Shown: positions 22,860-29,882, numbered from the stretch's first letter. The stretch is 30,093 bases of DNA from Candidatus Magasanikbacteria bacterium CG1_02_32_51 (GCA_001871435.1 MNVC01000033.1:1-30093), one strand, 5' to 3'. The notes: generated from the sequence alone by a model not told the origin. Numbers and translations are program-made.

Positions 22860-23371
22860 ATTATTAGTTCTATTATAATAGATGTAATTATCAAGAGTCC
22901 AAAAGTAATACTCACACCTTGATAAGGCCAATTTTTATTGTCACGATGTTTGCTTATTTGTTTACTCAAGTATGGTGACAAGATCATAATAATAGCGCCA
23001 ATAGCAGTCCCAATTAGATATTTGTCAATTACAAATGTTGTGCCATACTGACCCCACCAAGGGAGATATAATGCTCCATAACTTTTGAGCATGAGGCGTA
23101 AGGGCCAAACTGTTGTTACATAAGAAACTATTGCTATGATGATATTTTGGTGGCGAATAAATTTTTTCTTTATCAGTCTTGACATCCACAAGCCTGTAGC
23201 TAGGGCAAAGGCTCCAATCATCACCCCAACACTCATATAGCTTATACCTAGCCAAACAGCCACACCTGAAGCAGCCCCTGCCCCTATGGTACATAGGGGA
23301 CAATGGGCTTTGGTTGTACCTGGTATCAAAACCAAGAAAGCAACTAATAATAAATATTTTATTTTTTTCAT
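22841..23371 (-). CDS. Polytopic membrane protein with exported CPLC motif
   Basis: Starting at MKKIKYLLL (ATG 23371) the product has 176 residues. A signal-like helix (4-17) is followed by TTKAHCPLCTIGAGAASGVAVWLGIS, placing HCPLC (C24-C27) just outside the membrane before a glycine-rich helix. Three or four further helices follow. Cysteines next to histidine at the entry of a membrane channel are reminiscent of thiol-redox or metal-import proteins. I recall no characterised member. Its start is 1 base downstream of the DUF411 stop codon, and its end overlaps the next gene, so it is certainly part of the same operon. A start at 23410 inside the previous gene is less likely. Confidence 0.75.
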   Translation of the reverse strand: MKKIKYLLLVAFLVLIPGTTKAHCPLCTIGAGAASGVAVWLGISYMSVGVMIGAFALATGLWMSRLIKKKFIRHQNIIIAIVSYVTTVWPLRLMLKSYGALYLPWWGQYGTTFVIDKYLIGTAIGAIIMILSPYLSKQISKHRDNKNWPYQGVSITFGLLIITSIIIELIIWKMKS

Positions 23372-23372
23372 A

Positions 23373-23855
23373 TTACAATTTTGTGAAAACTGGATTATTT
23401 TGAGTTTCATCTAGACTATATATAGTGAATAGTCCTTGTTTGTTACCAGGCATACCTGGGGAACCTGCTGGCATGTCTGGTAAGGCAATACCATTTATCG
23501 TTGGTTTTTCATCTAACATTTTGTTGATAGCTTCCAGTGGTACGTGACCTTCGACTACATAGTCATCTATAATACTAGTGTGACAACTTTGTTTATCTTC
23601 TGGTATATCGTATTTTTTCTTTATAGCATCCATATCATCCATAGTTTCTACATTGACATTGAAGCCTCTATTACGTAGATAGGTGATATACACACCACAA
23701 CAGCCACAAGTTTGAGATTTGTAAACAGTAATGGTTTTGGCTTCAACTACGGGTACATTGTCAGTAAAAAGTTTTTTTACAGTATATCCTACGAATAAAA
23801 CACTAAACAAAATTAGCGTTGTAGAAAATATTACTTTGTTATTTTTCTTCTTCAT
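23373..23855 (-). CDS. DUF411 (CopG-like) metal-binding protein, membrane anchored
   Basis: The 160-residue product has an N-terminal membrane helix or signal anchor (8-25) and then a full DUF411 domain: ITVYKSQTCGCCGVYITYLR (42-61) with C50, C52 and C53, SCHTSIIDDYVVEGHVP (90-106) with C91, and ALPDMPAGSPGMPG near the end. DUF411 includes CopG, a periplasmic copper-resistance protein reported to hold a cysteine-bridged copper cluster; the CxCC and SCHT cysteines are the corresponding residues. Here it sits amid other membrane-anchored cysteine proteins, 9 bases after the tandem thioredoxin-fold gene and 1 base before the CPLC membrane protein. It is the one gene in the cluster with an established link, to copper. 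Confidence 0.9.
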   Translation of the reverse strand: MKKKNNKVIFSTTLILFSVLFVGYTVKKLFTDNVPVVEAKTITVYKSQTCGCCGVYITYLRNRGFNVNVETMDDMDAIKKKYDIPEDKQSCHTSIIDDYVVEGHVPLEAINKMLDEKPTINGIALPDMPAGSPGMPGNKQGLFTIYSLDETQNNPVFTKL

Positions 23856-23864
23856 ATATTTTAT

Positions 23865-24710
23865 TTATTTGTTAGTACTACTACTAGTAAAAGTTATTAT
23901 TTTGTTACTAGTTAAATCTTTGTAAATTATTTTCATTTTATCTAGACCGTCTCGGAAAACATAAGCACCGTCTGTTTCAATTGTGCCGACTTGCCCCCAA
24001 GTTTTTTTCAAGCTATCAAAGACATTTAAATTACCAGTCAAAACTATCGTGGGTACTTTGTTTATCTGATATTTTTTGATTAGTTCTTGTCCCAATTCAG
24101 AGGAAGTGTCTGTACTGGTGACGTGGTTGAGTGATAGACCAAAACCTGACAAAATAGCTAAATGCTGTTTTACATCATAACATTCTTGACAAGATAAATC
24201 AGAAAGGAGAAAAATGTCTATCAAGCCTTGTATTTTGTTTGTTTCTAGGTCTTTGACAGGATAGAAGTTGTAACGCAATATGAAAGTATTGTCATCACTT
24301 TGTCCTAGACTTGACCAGATTTTTGTCAAGTCTGCACTTTTGTTTATTTCTCCAGTTATCAATAATGCTGGTAGAGTTTTGATACTATATTTAGTCAGCA
24401 AATTTTTTGCTTCTTCCTCAGTATATTCCAGAGTTTTTTCTTGGGTTATTTTTATACTTTCTTGTTTGATGCTGTGTAATACTCCATCAAGATTATTACA
24501 TTCCTGACAACTACTATCTTTTATTAGTGTAATTTCTAGATTAGCTGGACGCTGTTCTTCTTTGTATTCCGCTACTGTTACTTTTAAGAGGTTTTCAGTC
24601 GTAAAAGAAAAGTATAGACCGCCAATGATAGTCAATAAAAAAATAACAGTGAGAGACCAAAATAAATTGGAATTTATTTTGATATTTGTCAATAAATTGT
24701 TTTTATTCAT
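23865..24710 (-). CDS. Membrane-anchored tandem thioredoxin-fold protein, two CQEC motifs
   Basis: Starting at MNKNNLLTN (ATG 24710) the product has 281 residues. One membrane helix (about 17-36) anchors two repeated extracytoplasmic domains. The first has LIKDSSCQECNNL (CQEC, C68 and C71) and later 'SIKTLPALLITGEI'; the second has LLSDLSCQECYDV (C174 and C177) and 'QINKVPTIVLTGNL'. Each pair, CxxC followed by a cis-proline-type (T/V)P strand, is the thioredoxin-fold signature, so this is an internal duplication of a thiol-disulfide domain. The exact family is not recognised. The earlier start at 24728 would overlap the previous gene and is disfavoured. It is 11 bases downstream of the small MVGGC-tailed gene. 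Confidence 0.82.
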   Translation of the reverse strand: MNKNNLLTNIKINSNLFWSLTVIFLLTIIGGLYFSFTTENLLKVTVAEYKEEQRPANLEITLIKDSSCQECNNLDGVLHSIKQESIKITQEKTLEYTEEEAKNLLTKYSIKTLPALLITGEINKSADLTKIWSSLGQSDDNTFILRYNFYPVKDLETNKIQGLIDIFLLSDLSCQECYDVKQHLAILSGFGLSLNHVTSTDTSSELGQELIKKYQINKVPTIVLTGNLNVFDSLKKTWGQVGTIETDGAYVFRDGLDKMKIIYKDLTSNKIITFTSSSTNK

Positions 24711-24721
24711 AAGGATTAATA

Positions 24722-25069
24722 TTAACAACCACCTACCATATCTGGCAGAGCAGAAGAATTACCTGTTGTTATGGCGGTATTTGCATCAATACTATTATCA
24801 CCTTGAATAGCAAAATTATCTTTTTGTACAGCTTTGAATAGACTGACTGTTTGTACGGTTTGAGATAGGGATAGTAGTACCAAAATTGTCAGTACTACTG
24901 TGATAGTACTACTTCCTAAGGATAAATTTTTTTTTGGTTTTTCTTTCACTTCTTTTTCTGTTTTGGAATTTCCCGGTGTGTCCAGTAAATTTTCTTCTTT
25001 ATGTGTTTCGTTTTCTTTTTCACTGTTGTAAGATTTTTTAGAACAGCAGTCTTTGTCTTGAATTTTCAT
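24722..25069 (-). CDS. Small single-pass membrane protein ending in LPDMVGGC
   Basis: The 115-residue product has a highly charged N-terminal tail (1-48, with CC at 8-9), one membrane helix (about 54-73, STITVVLTILVLLSLSQTV) and a short extracytoplasmic part ending NSSALPDMVGGC. The last eight residues are nearly the same as those of the preceding gene product (LPSMVGGC), although the two proteins show no other similarity. The cysteine is the last residue before the stop, so the tail is exposed outside the membrane by the predicted topology. Function is unknown; the tail might bind a metal or a thiol partner such as the CQEC protein encoded next. Confidence 0.78.
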   Translation of the reverse strand: MKIQDKDCCSKKSYNSEKENETHKEENLLDTPGNSKTEKEVKEKPKKNLSLGSSTITVVLTILVLLSLSQTVQTVSLFKAVQKDNFAIQGDNSIDANTAITTGNSSALPDMVGGC

Positions 25070-25094
25070 ATTTTTTTATTTAGTTATTATTTAG

Positions 25095-25862
25095 TTAACA
25101 GCCACCTACCATACTTGGTAAATCTGTAATAGAGGTTGGCAATGGTATTTTTCCTTTGCTATTGTTATATTTTGGTAGTTTTACATCCAAAAGTAGAGAA
25201 GCCACATCAGTGGTGTATTCGCCACTTTGAATCTGTCCACTTACTTTGTTCATCATTTGTTTAGGAAAGTAGCGACCTTTCCAACGAGCTAATTCTCGAA
25301 GTAATTGGTCATCGCTAAATTCACTGCCATGATATTTTATAAGATAAGTAAGTAGGCCACGCATAGCTTGAGAATGAGCACAGCCACAAGCTGCTCTAGC
25401 ATTGGAAAAGACAATAGATGTGACACCACAACAATATTCACAAGCAATTATTAGACCTATTTTTGTATAACGAGACATTTCTTCACTACTTAGACTTAGT
25501 TTTGTTCCACCATAATCTGGGTCATATTGTTTCATAGTATTCATAGCTGGTTCTACATTGTCAAATGATAGATTCATTTCATTACCATAAATATTTGGAA
25601 CACCTTTGCTGATAGCTAATTTTTCAACATCTTCTCCAAGGTTACCATTTAGTTTTATTTTGTTACCCACTTGGATGCCTAGAAAGGAAAAAGATGAAAA
25701 GAATTGCATGGCACCTTGTCTATCCATTCTCATTTCTACTTGTATTTTTCCCATTAGGACTTGCGTTATTATCATCATTATTAGCAGTAAAAATAATAAA
25801 AACAAATTTAGAATGTGTAATTTTGGAGGGGTATTAATTGGTATTGGTTCACTAGATTGCAT
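25095..25862 (-). CDS. Membrane-anchored CEYCC...CGCAH protein ending in LPSMVGGC
   Basis: Starting at MQSSEPIPIN (ATG 25862) the product has 255 residues; a GTG at 25871 is an in-frame alternative. One membrane helix (about 18-36) precedes an extracytoplasmic domain. The conserved-looking core IIACEYCCGVTSIVFSNARAACGCAHSQAMRGLLTYLIKYH places C141, C144, C145, C159, C161 and H163 in a pattern typical of metal or cluster binding. The sequence ends TDLPSMVGGC, the same tail as the next gene product. I do not recognise a characterised family. It is separated from the previous gene by 69 bases with a hairpin (25883-25906), and from the next by 25 bases. Confidence 0.8.
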   Translation of the reverse strand: MQSSEPIPINTPPKLHILNLFLLFLLLIMMIITQVLMGKIQVEMRMDRQGAMQFFSSFSFLGIQVGNKIKLNGNLGEDVEKLAISKGVPNIYGNEMNLSFDNVEPAMNTMKQYDPDYGGTKLSLSSEEMSRYTKIGLIIACEYCCGVTSIVFSNARAACGCAHSQAMRGLLTYLIKYHGSEFSDDQLLRELARWKGRYFPKQMMNKVSGQIQSGEYTTDVASLLLDVKLPKYNNSKGKIPLPTSITDLPSMVGGC

Positions 25863-25882
25863 AATATACACAAAATTAAAAT

Positions 25883-25906
25883 GCCCGTCTTTTATAAAAA
25901 ACGGGC
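25883..25906 (-). terminator. Hairpin between the first and second cluster genes
   Basis: GCCCGT (25883-25888) pairs with ACGGGC (25901-25906) with A/T pairs inside; on the minus strand ATTTTAATTTTG follows. It could be a partial terminator that lowers expression of the downstream genes. Confidence 0.55.
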
Positions 25907-25931
25907 GTATATATAAGTTAAATTATAAAAT

Positions 25932-26396
25932 TTATAACATTCTAATACTCACCCGGTAATCTGGGGCGTCTATAGATCCTCTAATTTTTTTGGTAAGCCA
26001 AGTCAATAAGAAAAGTAGTTTGATTGGAAAGTAGGCTTTGTCATTGTGATGAAGGTATTGTTTATATTTGTTTTCAAAAAAATGTATCAGTGAAAATTTC
26101 TTTTTTAGATAATAAAAAACAGTCAAAAGTAGGGTGGTAAAAATCAAAGAAAAATTTATTGAGTTTAAGTCAAAAGTCATTAATGTAGAGCGGTCAATAC
26201 TGTTTATGTGTTCTAATAGTAAGTTGGTATTTTGAGTTTCATTGACAGGGCATCTATTATTCCCATTTAAAAATGCCAAAGGGCAAGGGGTTGCCATTGT
26301 GGAGTGATTGCTCTCCATAAAAGAAATGCTAAAAATCATAAATACAAAAGTAGTGGAGATTATTAGCAAAAGGATTGTGATTAGACTTTTTTTCAT
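25932..26396 (-). CDS. Small two-helix membrane protein with CPLAFLNGNNRCP motif
   Basis: The 154-residue product starts with a signal-like helix (4-25), then an extracytoplasmic loop MESNHSTMATPCPLAFLNGNNRCP (27-50) with C38 and C49 plus His and Met residues, a second helix (about 80-97) and a basic C-terminal tail. Met/His/Cys-rich loops of this kind occur in copper-associated exported proteins, but no family is claimed. It is the first gene of the cluster in the direction of transcription. A TATAAT on the minus strand at 26405-26410 lies 8 bases before the ATG, which would give an almost leaderless message; its -35 is weak. Confidence 0.7.
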   Translation of the reverse strand: MKKSLITILLLIISTTFVFMIFSISFMESNHSTMATPCPLAFLNGNNRCPVNETQNTNLLLEHINSIDRSTLMTFDLNSINFSLIFTTLLLTVFYYLKKKFSLIHFFENKYKQYLHHNDKAYFPIKLLFLLTWLTKKIRGSIDAPDYRVSIRML

Positions 26397-26482
26397 ATGA
26401 AATTATTATAGCAGAAAAGATATAATTTTACTAGTTTAGTTTTATCAATTTTTTACATTTTTCGATTAAATATTTTTTTAGA

Positions 26483-26514
26483 AAAAAAGACGTCCTCAAA
26501 AAAATAGGCCGTCT
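26483..26514 (-). terminator. Rho-independent terminator of tsf
   Basis: On the minus strand AGACGGCCT pairs with AGGACGTCT (one mismatch) around a T-rich loop, followed by a run of 7 Ts (26488-26514 plus tail). Confidence 0.75.
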
Positions 26515-26533
26515 CTCAATGTAATAAGTTTAA

Positions 26534-27184
26534 TTATGCTCCCAACTGTTCATTCACTTCAGCTACAAAATCTGTAACTTTCTTTTCAATACCTTCACCA
26601 ACTTCGAAACGAGCGAAGCGACGAAGACTAATTTTTTCGCCAATTGATCCAGAAGTAGCAGTCAAAAGTTGTTCAATAGTTTTGTCTTCATCTTTGATGA
26701 AAGCTTGTTCTAGAAGACAAACTTCAGAATAATATTTATTAATTTTACCTTCCAATATTTTTTCAATCATTTCAGCTGGTTTATTTTCATTTTGAAGTTG
26801 GACACGATAGACATCTTTTTCTCTTTCCAAATCTTCTTTTGAGACTTCTTCACGAGAAAGATATTTTGGATTCATGGCAGCAATATGCATAGCGATGTCA
26901 TTACCAAGTGCCAAGAAATTTTCATTTTTGGCGACAAAATCAGTCTCAGAATTAAGCTCCAACATCACGCCAATTTTGCCAGCACCATGAAGATAAGTAA
27001 ATACTTTTCCTTCGGCAGCAATTTTACCAGCTCTTTTGGCAACTTTAACAGTACCTCTTGTGCGTAACCAATCAATGGCTTTGTCAAAGTCTCCATTGGA
27101 CTCTTCCATAGCATTTTTACAATCCATCATGCCAGCTCCAGTCTGAGCACGAAGCTTGGCAATCTCAGAAGCAGATATAGACAT
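26534..27184 (-). CDS. tsf: Translation elongation factor Ts
   Basis: The 216-residue product is the nucleotide-exchange factor for EF-Tu. The N-terminal UBA-like domain reads 'EIAKLRAQTGAGMMDCKNAMEESNGDFDKAIDWLR' and the EF-Tu-contacting TDFVAKN motif is at 81-87 (ELNSETDFVAKNENF). One core domain follows, shorter than in E. coli (about 283 residues), and ends LGA. It lies downstream of rpsB in the usual rpsB-tsf order, separated by a 150-base gap that contains an inverted repeat (27250-27320). A terminator follows. Confidence 0.96.
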   Translation of the reverse strand: MSISASEIAKLRAQTGAGMMDCKNAMEESNGDFDKAIDWLRTRGTVKVAKRAGKIAAEGKVFTYLHGAGKIGVMLELNSETDFVAKNENFLALGNDIAMHIAAMNPKYLSREEVSKEDLEREKDVYRVQLQNENKPAEMIEKILEGKINKYYSEVCLLEQAFIKDEDKTIEQLLTATSGSIGEKISLRRFARFEVGEGIEKKVTDFVAEVNEQLGA

Positions 27185-27249
27185 AGTACGTTTTTTAAAA
27201 GTAAATCCTTTATTAATTGTGTGTTCAATTAACTAAAGTTATATTTTTG

Positions 27250-27320
27250 ATTGTCCCATTGTTCTATTGTCAAATTGTCACAGTGAAAACCACAATGGCT
27301 CAATGGTGCAGTGGGACAAT
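27250..27320. repeat. ATTGTCCCATTG inverted repeat, copy 1 (between rpsB and tsf)
   Basis: The left arm ATTGTCCCATTGTTCTATTG pairs imperfectly with the right arm CAATGGTGCAGTGGGACAAT. A closely related copy is at 28295-28368. A 7-bp hairpin TTAATTG/CAATTAA also lies near the tsf start (about 27219-27238). Confidence 0.75.
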
Positions 27321-27332
27321 AGACATCCAAAA

Positions 27333-28073
27333 TTATTTTACAGAGTTCACTTTTTTGTCTTCAACCTTCACTGAAGCAATGTCTTTTCCTTTTTCTTCAA
27401 CACCTTCTTTGATGACATCTCTCACAAGTCCAACCATCATTTCAATAGATCTAACAGCATCATCATTAGCTGGAATTATATATTCAGCCTTATTTGGATT
27501 AGCATTAGTATCACAAACACCAATGACTGAAATATTCATACGATTGGCTTCTGATACGGCAATTTTTTCACATTGCATAGAAGGAATAAAAACAGCATCT
27601 GGCAGACTATTCAAAGTTACCAAACCTGACAAATATTTATCCATTTTCCCAATTTTTTTTCCAATTTCCAATTGTTCTTTTTTAGTGTATTTACCCAATT
27701 GACCTTTGTCTTGTTGGTCTTTTAGAATAACATAATTTTTCACCAATTTTTTGATTTCAGAGAAATTGGTAAGCATACCACCAATCCAACGATCAACCAA
27801 AAATGGCATTCCACAATCTTCAGCTGCTTTTCTGACGATTGCTTTGGCTTGAGGTTTGGTAGAAATAAACAAAATTTGTTTACCTTCCAAAACCATTTGT
27901 TTGATTTGTGGCAAAACTATTTCTAGTTGTGCCTTTGTTTTTTCCAAGTCCATAATATGTACTTGGTTACGTTGGGTGAAGATAAATGGTTTCATCTTTG
28001 GGTACCAACGAGAATTTTTGTGTCCAAAATGAACACCAGCTTGGAGCATTTCCAAGATTGAAGGAATTTTCAT
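27333..28073 (-). CDS. rpsB: 30S ribosomal protein S2
   Basis: The 246-residue product matches S2 throughout: 'MLQAGVHFGHKNSRWYPKMKPFIF' near the start, 'HIMDLEKTKAQLE', 'ILFISTKPQAKAIVRKAAEDCGMPFLVDRWIGGMLTNFSEI', 'LPDAVFIPSMQCEKIAVSEANRMNISVIGVCDTNANP' and 'YIIPANDDAVRSIEMM'. The last residues (from about 220) are a charged tail. S2 is among the last proteins to join the small subunit. The 106-base leader contains a hairpin at the predicted transcript start and a larger hairpin just before the ribosome site (AAGGA at about 28084-28088). Confidence 0.97.
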   Translation of the reverse strand: MKIPSILEMLQAGVHFGHKNSRWYPKMKPFIFTQRNQVHIMDLEKTKAQLEIVLPQIKQMVLEGKQILFISTKPQAKAIVRKAAEDCGMPFLVDRWIGGMLTNFSEIKKLVKNYVILKDQQDKGQLGKYTKKEQLEIGKKIGKMDKYLSGLVTLNSLPDAVFIPSMQCEKIAVSEANRMNISVIGVCDTNANPNKAEYIIPANDDAVRSIEMMVGLVRDVIKEGVEEKGKDIASVKVEDKKVNSVK

Positions 28074-28087
28074 ATTGCATTTTCCTT

Positions 28088-28179
28088 AGTCCTCTCTTTC
28101 AGAAATCCCGACTAAGTCGGGACAGGAAAATATCAGAAAGATGAGGGATTTATAAAACGTTTCCAGCTAAGCTGTAACG
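28088..28179 (-). promoter_or_regulatory. Structured 5' leader of rpsB
   Basis: On the minus strand the message would begin with CGTT-CAGC hairpin pairs closing GCTG-AACG (28158-28179). Next comes a 13-bp imperfect stem (CCTCATCTTTCTGA with TCTGAAAGAGAGG, arms about 28134-28147 and 28088-28100) with an inner palindrome TCCCGACTTAGTCGGGA (28106-28122). The outer stem ends just before the ribosome site. This could be an S2 autoregulatory element. Confidence 0.55.
28106..28126. repeat. Short palindrome TCCCGACT..AGTCGGGA + CAGG in the rpsB leader
   Basis: TCCCGACT (28106-28113) / AGTCGGGA (28115-28122), then CAGG; the same type as at 9438-9454. Confidence 0.65.
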
Positions 28180-28185
28180 GCTAGA

Positions 28186-28214
28186 ATAATATAACATTCT
28201 CAAAAATTTGTCAA
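28186..28214 (-). promoter_or_regulatory. Promoter of rpsB
   Basis: On the minus strand TTGACA (28209-28214), 17 bases, TATTAT (28186-28191). The predicted start, about 28179, coincides with the base of the first leader hairpin. Confidence 0.8.
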
Positions 28215-28294
28215 GGTTGACGTTGTAAATACAAATATACTACTAACAATTGAACTTGAGACAAGATAGGTGTATTATATAAATAACATAAACT

Positions 28295-28368
28295 ATTGTC
28301 CTATTGTTCCATTGTGATCTAAATACCAAAGTTAAAATTACAATGGGTCAGTGAGGCAATGGGACAAT
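28295..28368. repeat. ATTGTCCTATTG inverted repeat, copy 2 (upstream of rpsB and the cupin gene)
   Basis: The left arm ATTGTCCTATTGTTCCATTG pairs imperfectly with the right arm CAATGGGTCAGTGAGGCAAT followed by GGGACAAT. About 24 of 32 right-arm positions match copy 1. Confidence 0.75.
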
Positions 28369-28428
28369 GTACTTTTAGCAAAATTTCCACTAAAATTAGC
28401 TAAATATATTTTTTAATTTCATACGCAT

Positions 28429-28815
28429 ATGCAAGGCTACATCATAAACATTAAAAAAGAGACACTTGAAAACTCTGACTACAGAAGAGTGCTTTATACA
28501 GCCAAAAATAGTCAATTAGTGCTCATGAACCTCCAACCGGGTGGAGAAATCGGCATGGAAATCCACCATTTAGACCAATTCATCCGCATTGAACAAGGAA
28601 CTGGCAAAGCCATCCTTGATGGCATTGAACACGATTTACAAAATGACTTCGCAGTCGTAGTACCAGCAGGTGTTGAACACAATATTATCAACACCGGTGA
28701 TACAGAGATGAAACTCTATACAGTCTATTCCCCACCAGAACACAAAGATGGATTAGTTGAACATACCAAAGCTGAAGAAATAGAGGAACATTTTGACGGG
28801 AAGACGACAGAATAA
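28429..28815 (+). CDS. Cupin-domain protein
   Basis: The 128-residue product is a single small beta-barrel of the cupin_2 type. Motif 1 reads 'GGEIGMEIHHLDQFIRIEQGTGKAILDG' and motif 2 'VVVPAGVEHNIINTGDTEMKLYTVYSPPEHKDG'. The metal ligands would be a histidine of IHH, with Q in the usual glutamate position, and the histidine of VEH. Similar small cupins resemble the C-terminal barrel of mannose-6-phosphate isomerase, but the substrate is unknown. A terminator follows within 15 bases. It lies next to the right-hand inverted repeat and is divergent from rpsB. Confidence 0.88.
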   Translation: MQGYIINIKKETLENSDYRRVLYTAKNSQLVLMNLQPGGEIGMEIHHLDQFIRIEQGTGKAILDGIEHDLQNDFAVVVPAGVEHNIINTGDTEMKLYTVYSPPEHKDGLVEHTKAEEIEEHFDGKTTE

Positions 28816-28825
28816 TATAATTATA

Positions 28826-28849
28826 AAAACCTCTGAAAAGAGGTTTTTT
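28826..28849 (+). terminator. Rho-independent terminator of the cupin gene
   Basis: AAAACCTCT (28826-28834) / AGAGGTTTT (28839-28847) with a GAAA loop and T run. Confidence 0.85.
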
Positions 28850-28876
28850 GTTTTGTTTGAGGTTTGTTGATATAAT
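28848..28876 (+). promoter_or_regulatory. Promoter for the 105-residue gene
   Basis: TTGTTT (28848-28853), 17 bases, TATAAT (28871-28876), 28 bases before the ATG at 28905. Confidence 0.5.
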
Positions 28877-28904
28877 GTATTTACTAACTAATTAATAAGA
28901 ATTT

Positions 28905-29222
28905 ATGGGAAATCCATTTTTACTCCAAGCTTGCTTAAGACTTGAAAAAAAAGACTTACCAACTCCATTAGAGATTGGTAAAAAATATAATTTTAGTAAA
29001 AATGAACATAGACTTTATCAGATAAATGTTCCTATGGATCTTCGCGATGCAGATTGGAATGCTTATGGTAGATGTGTGATAATTGAGTATACAATTGGTA
29101 ATAGAAAAACTGAAGGTACCTACATAATGATTAGGGTATTTGACGAAATACAGGCTAAATACGCTACTGAGACTTATGTTTCAGATGAAGAAGTAAAAAA
29201 TATTTTGAATAATATAAAATAA
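28905..29222 (+). CDS. Small soluble protein, DUF2584-like (tentative)
   Basis: The 105-residue product has no signal or membrane helix. It starts MGNPFLLQACLRL and has the blocks 'LEIGKKYNFSKNEHRLYQINVPMDLRDADW' and 'RCVIIEYTIGNRKTEGTYIMIRVFDE', which suggest a compact beta-barrel. The MG.P start and the (Y/R)LYPI.VP-like block remind me of DUF2584, a small Firmicutes family of unknown role, but the match is from memory and partial. The stop is followed by a 140-base gap with no clear gene. Confidence 0.75.
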   Translation: MGNPFLLQACLRLEKKDLPTPLEIGKKYNFSKNEHRLYQINVPMDLRDADWNAYGRCVIIEYTIGNRKTEGTYIMIRVFDEIQAKYATETYVSDEEVKNILNNIK

Positions 29223-29369
29223 TGTTCAAACAAAAAGAATATTAAAATATGAACAAAGACATATTTGAAAAAAATAAAAACAAATTGTAATTATAAAAAA
29301 CATGATAAAAGCAATAATATTTGATCAGCACATAAAGATATTAATAAAAAAATACTTAATTTGAACATT

Positions 29370-29825
29370 ATGAAAAAACGTATTTATATACTTTTATCAG
29401 TGCTAATTATAGTAAGTGTTGCTTCTTTTTTTTTAATAAAGAAGTTTTTCTCAGAACCAACAAAAATAAACTATGTGGATAATCCTGATGTAAAAACTTT
29501 TTTAATAAAAAAATATAATCCCGGTACTTGTTATGGTATGCCTAGTACAGGGCTTGAATTTCTAATTGATATAAAAATAAAAAATAAACCGGAATTAGTA
29601 GACTACATAAAAAAAACCTTTAATACAGAAGATAAATTTGTAATTTATCACAAAATTAGTCAAATACACCAGATAGAACTTATACAAAAGTCCTATGGTT
29701 ATGACTTTACTATTCAAAATGGTCAATGTTGTACAATATTCACTTATGAAGGAAAAGTAAAAATAAAAAATGATACAATGTCAAGTGACATTACTAAAAC
29801 TTCTATAAAAAACGTTCCTTGTTAA
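29370..29825 (+). CDS. Membrane-anchored extracytoplasmic protein, unknown function
   Basis: Starting at MKKRIYILL (ATG 29370; a TTG at 29361 is in frame but weaker) the product has 151 residues. A signal-anchor helix (5-23) is followed by an extracytoplasmic domain with 'YNPGTCYGMPSTGLEF' (C54), 'GQCCTIFTYEGKV' with adjacent cysteines, and a final cysteine (NVPC). Four cysteines in an exported domain suggest disulfides or a metal site. No family is recognised. The TTG-to-ATG region overlaps a 10-bp inverted repeat with 29221-29230. Confidence 0.7.
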   Translation: MKKRIYILLSVLIIVSVASFFLIKKFFSEPTKINYVDNPDVKTFLIKKYNPGTCYGMPSTGLEFLIDIKIKNKPELVDYIKKTFNTEDKFVIYHKISQIHQIELIQKSYGYDFTIQNGQCCTIFTYEGKVKIKNDTMSSDITKTSIKNVPC

Positions 29826-29882
29826 ATACTAGCAACATACAAAAAAGAAAATAGAAAACAAATTGTAACTTTGGCTCCAGAA

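Noticed and set aside
24722..25130. LPxMVGGC as a sortase-type sorting signal.
   Set aside because: Sortase signals are followed by a membrane helix and a basic tail; here the protein ends at the cysteine, and the membrane helix is at the other end.
29302..29364. A 20-codon frame starting MIKAIIFD, like the start of a HAD-family phosphatase.
   Set aside because: It stops after 20 codons, has no DxDGT motif, and no HAD continuation was seen in nearby frames.
29221..29369. 10-bp inverted repeat AATGTTCAAA / TTTGAACATT around the gap before the last small protein.
   Set aside because: Short A/T-rich words 130 bases apart are expected by chance here; no further structure supports an element.
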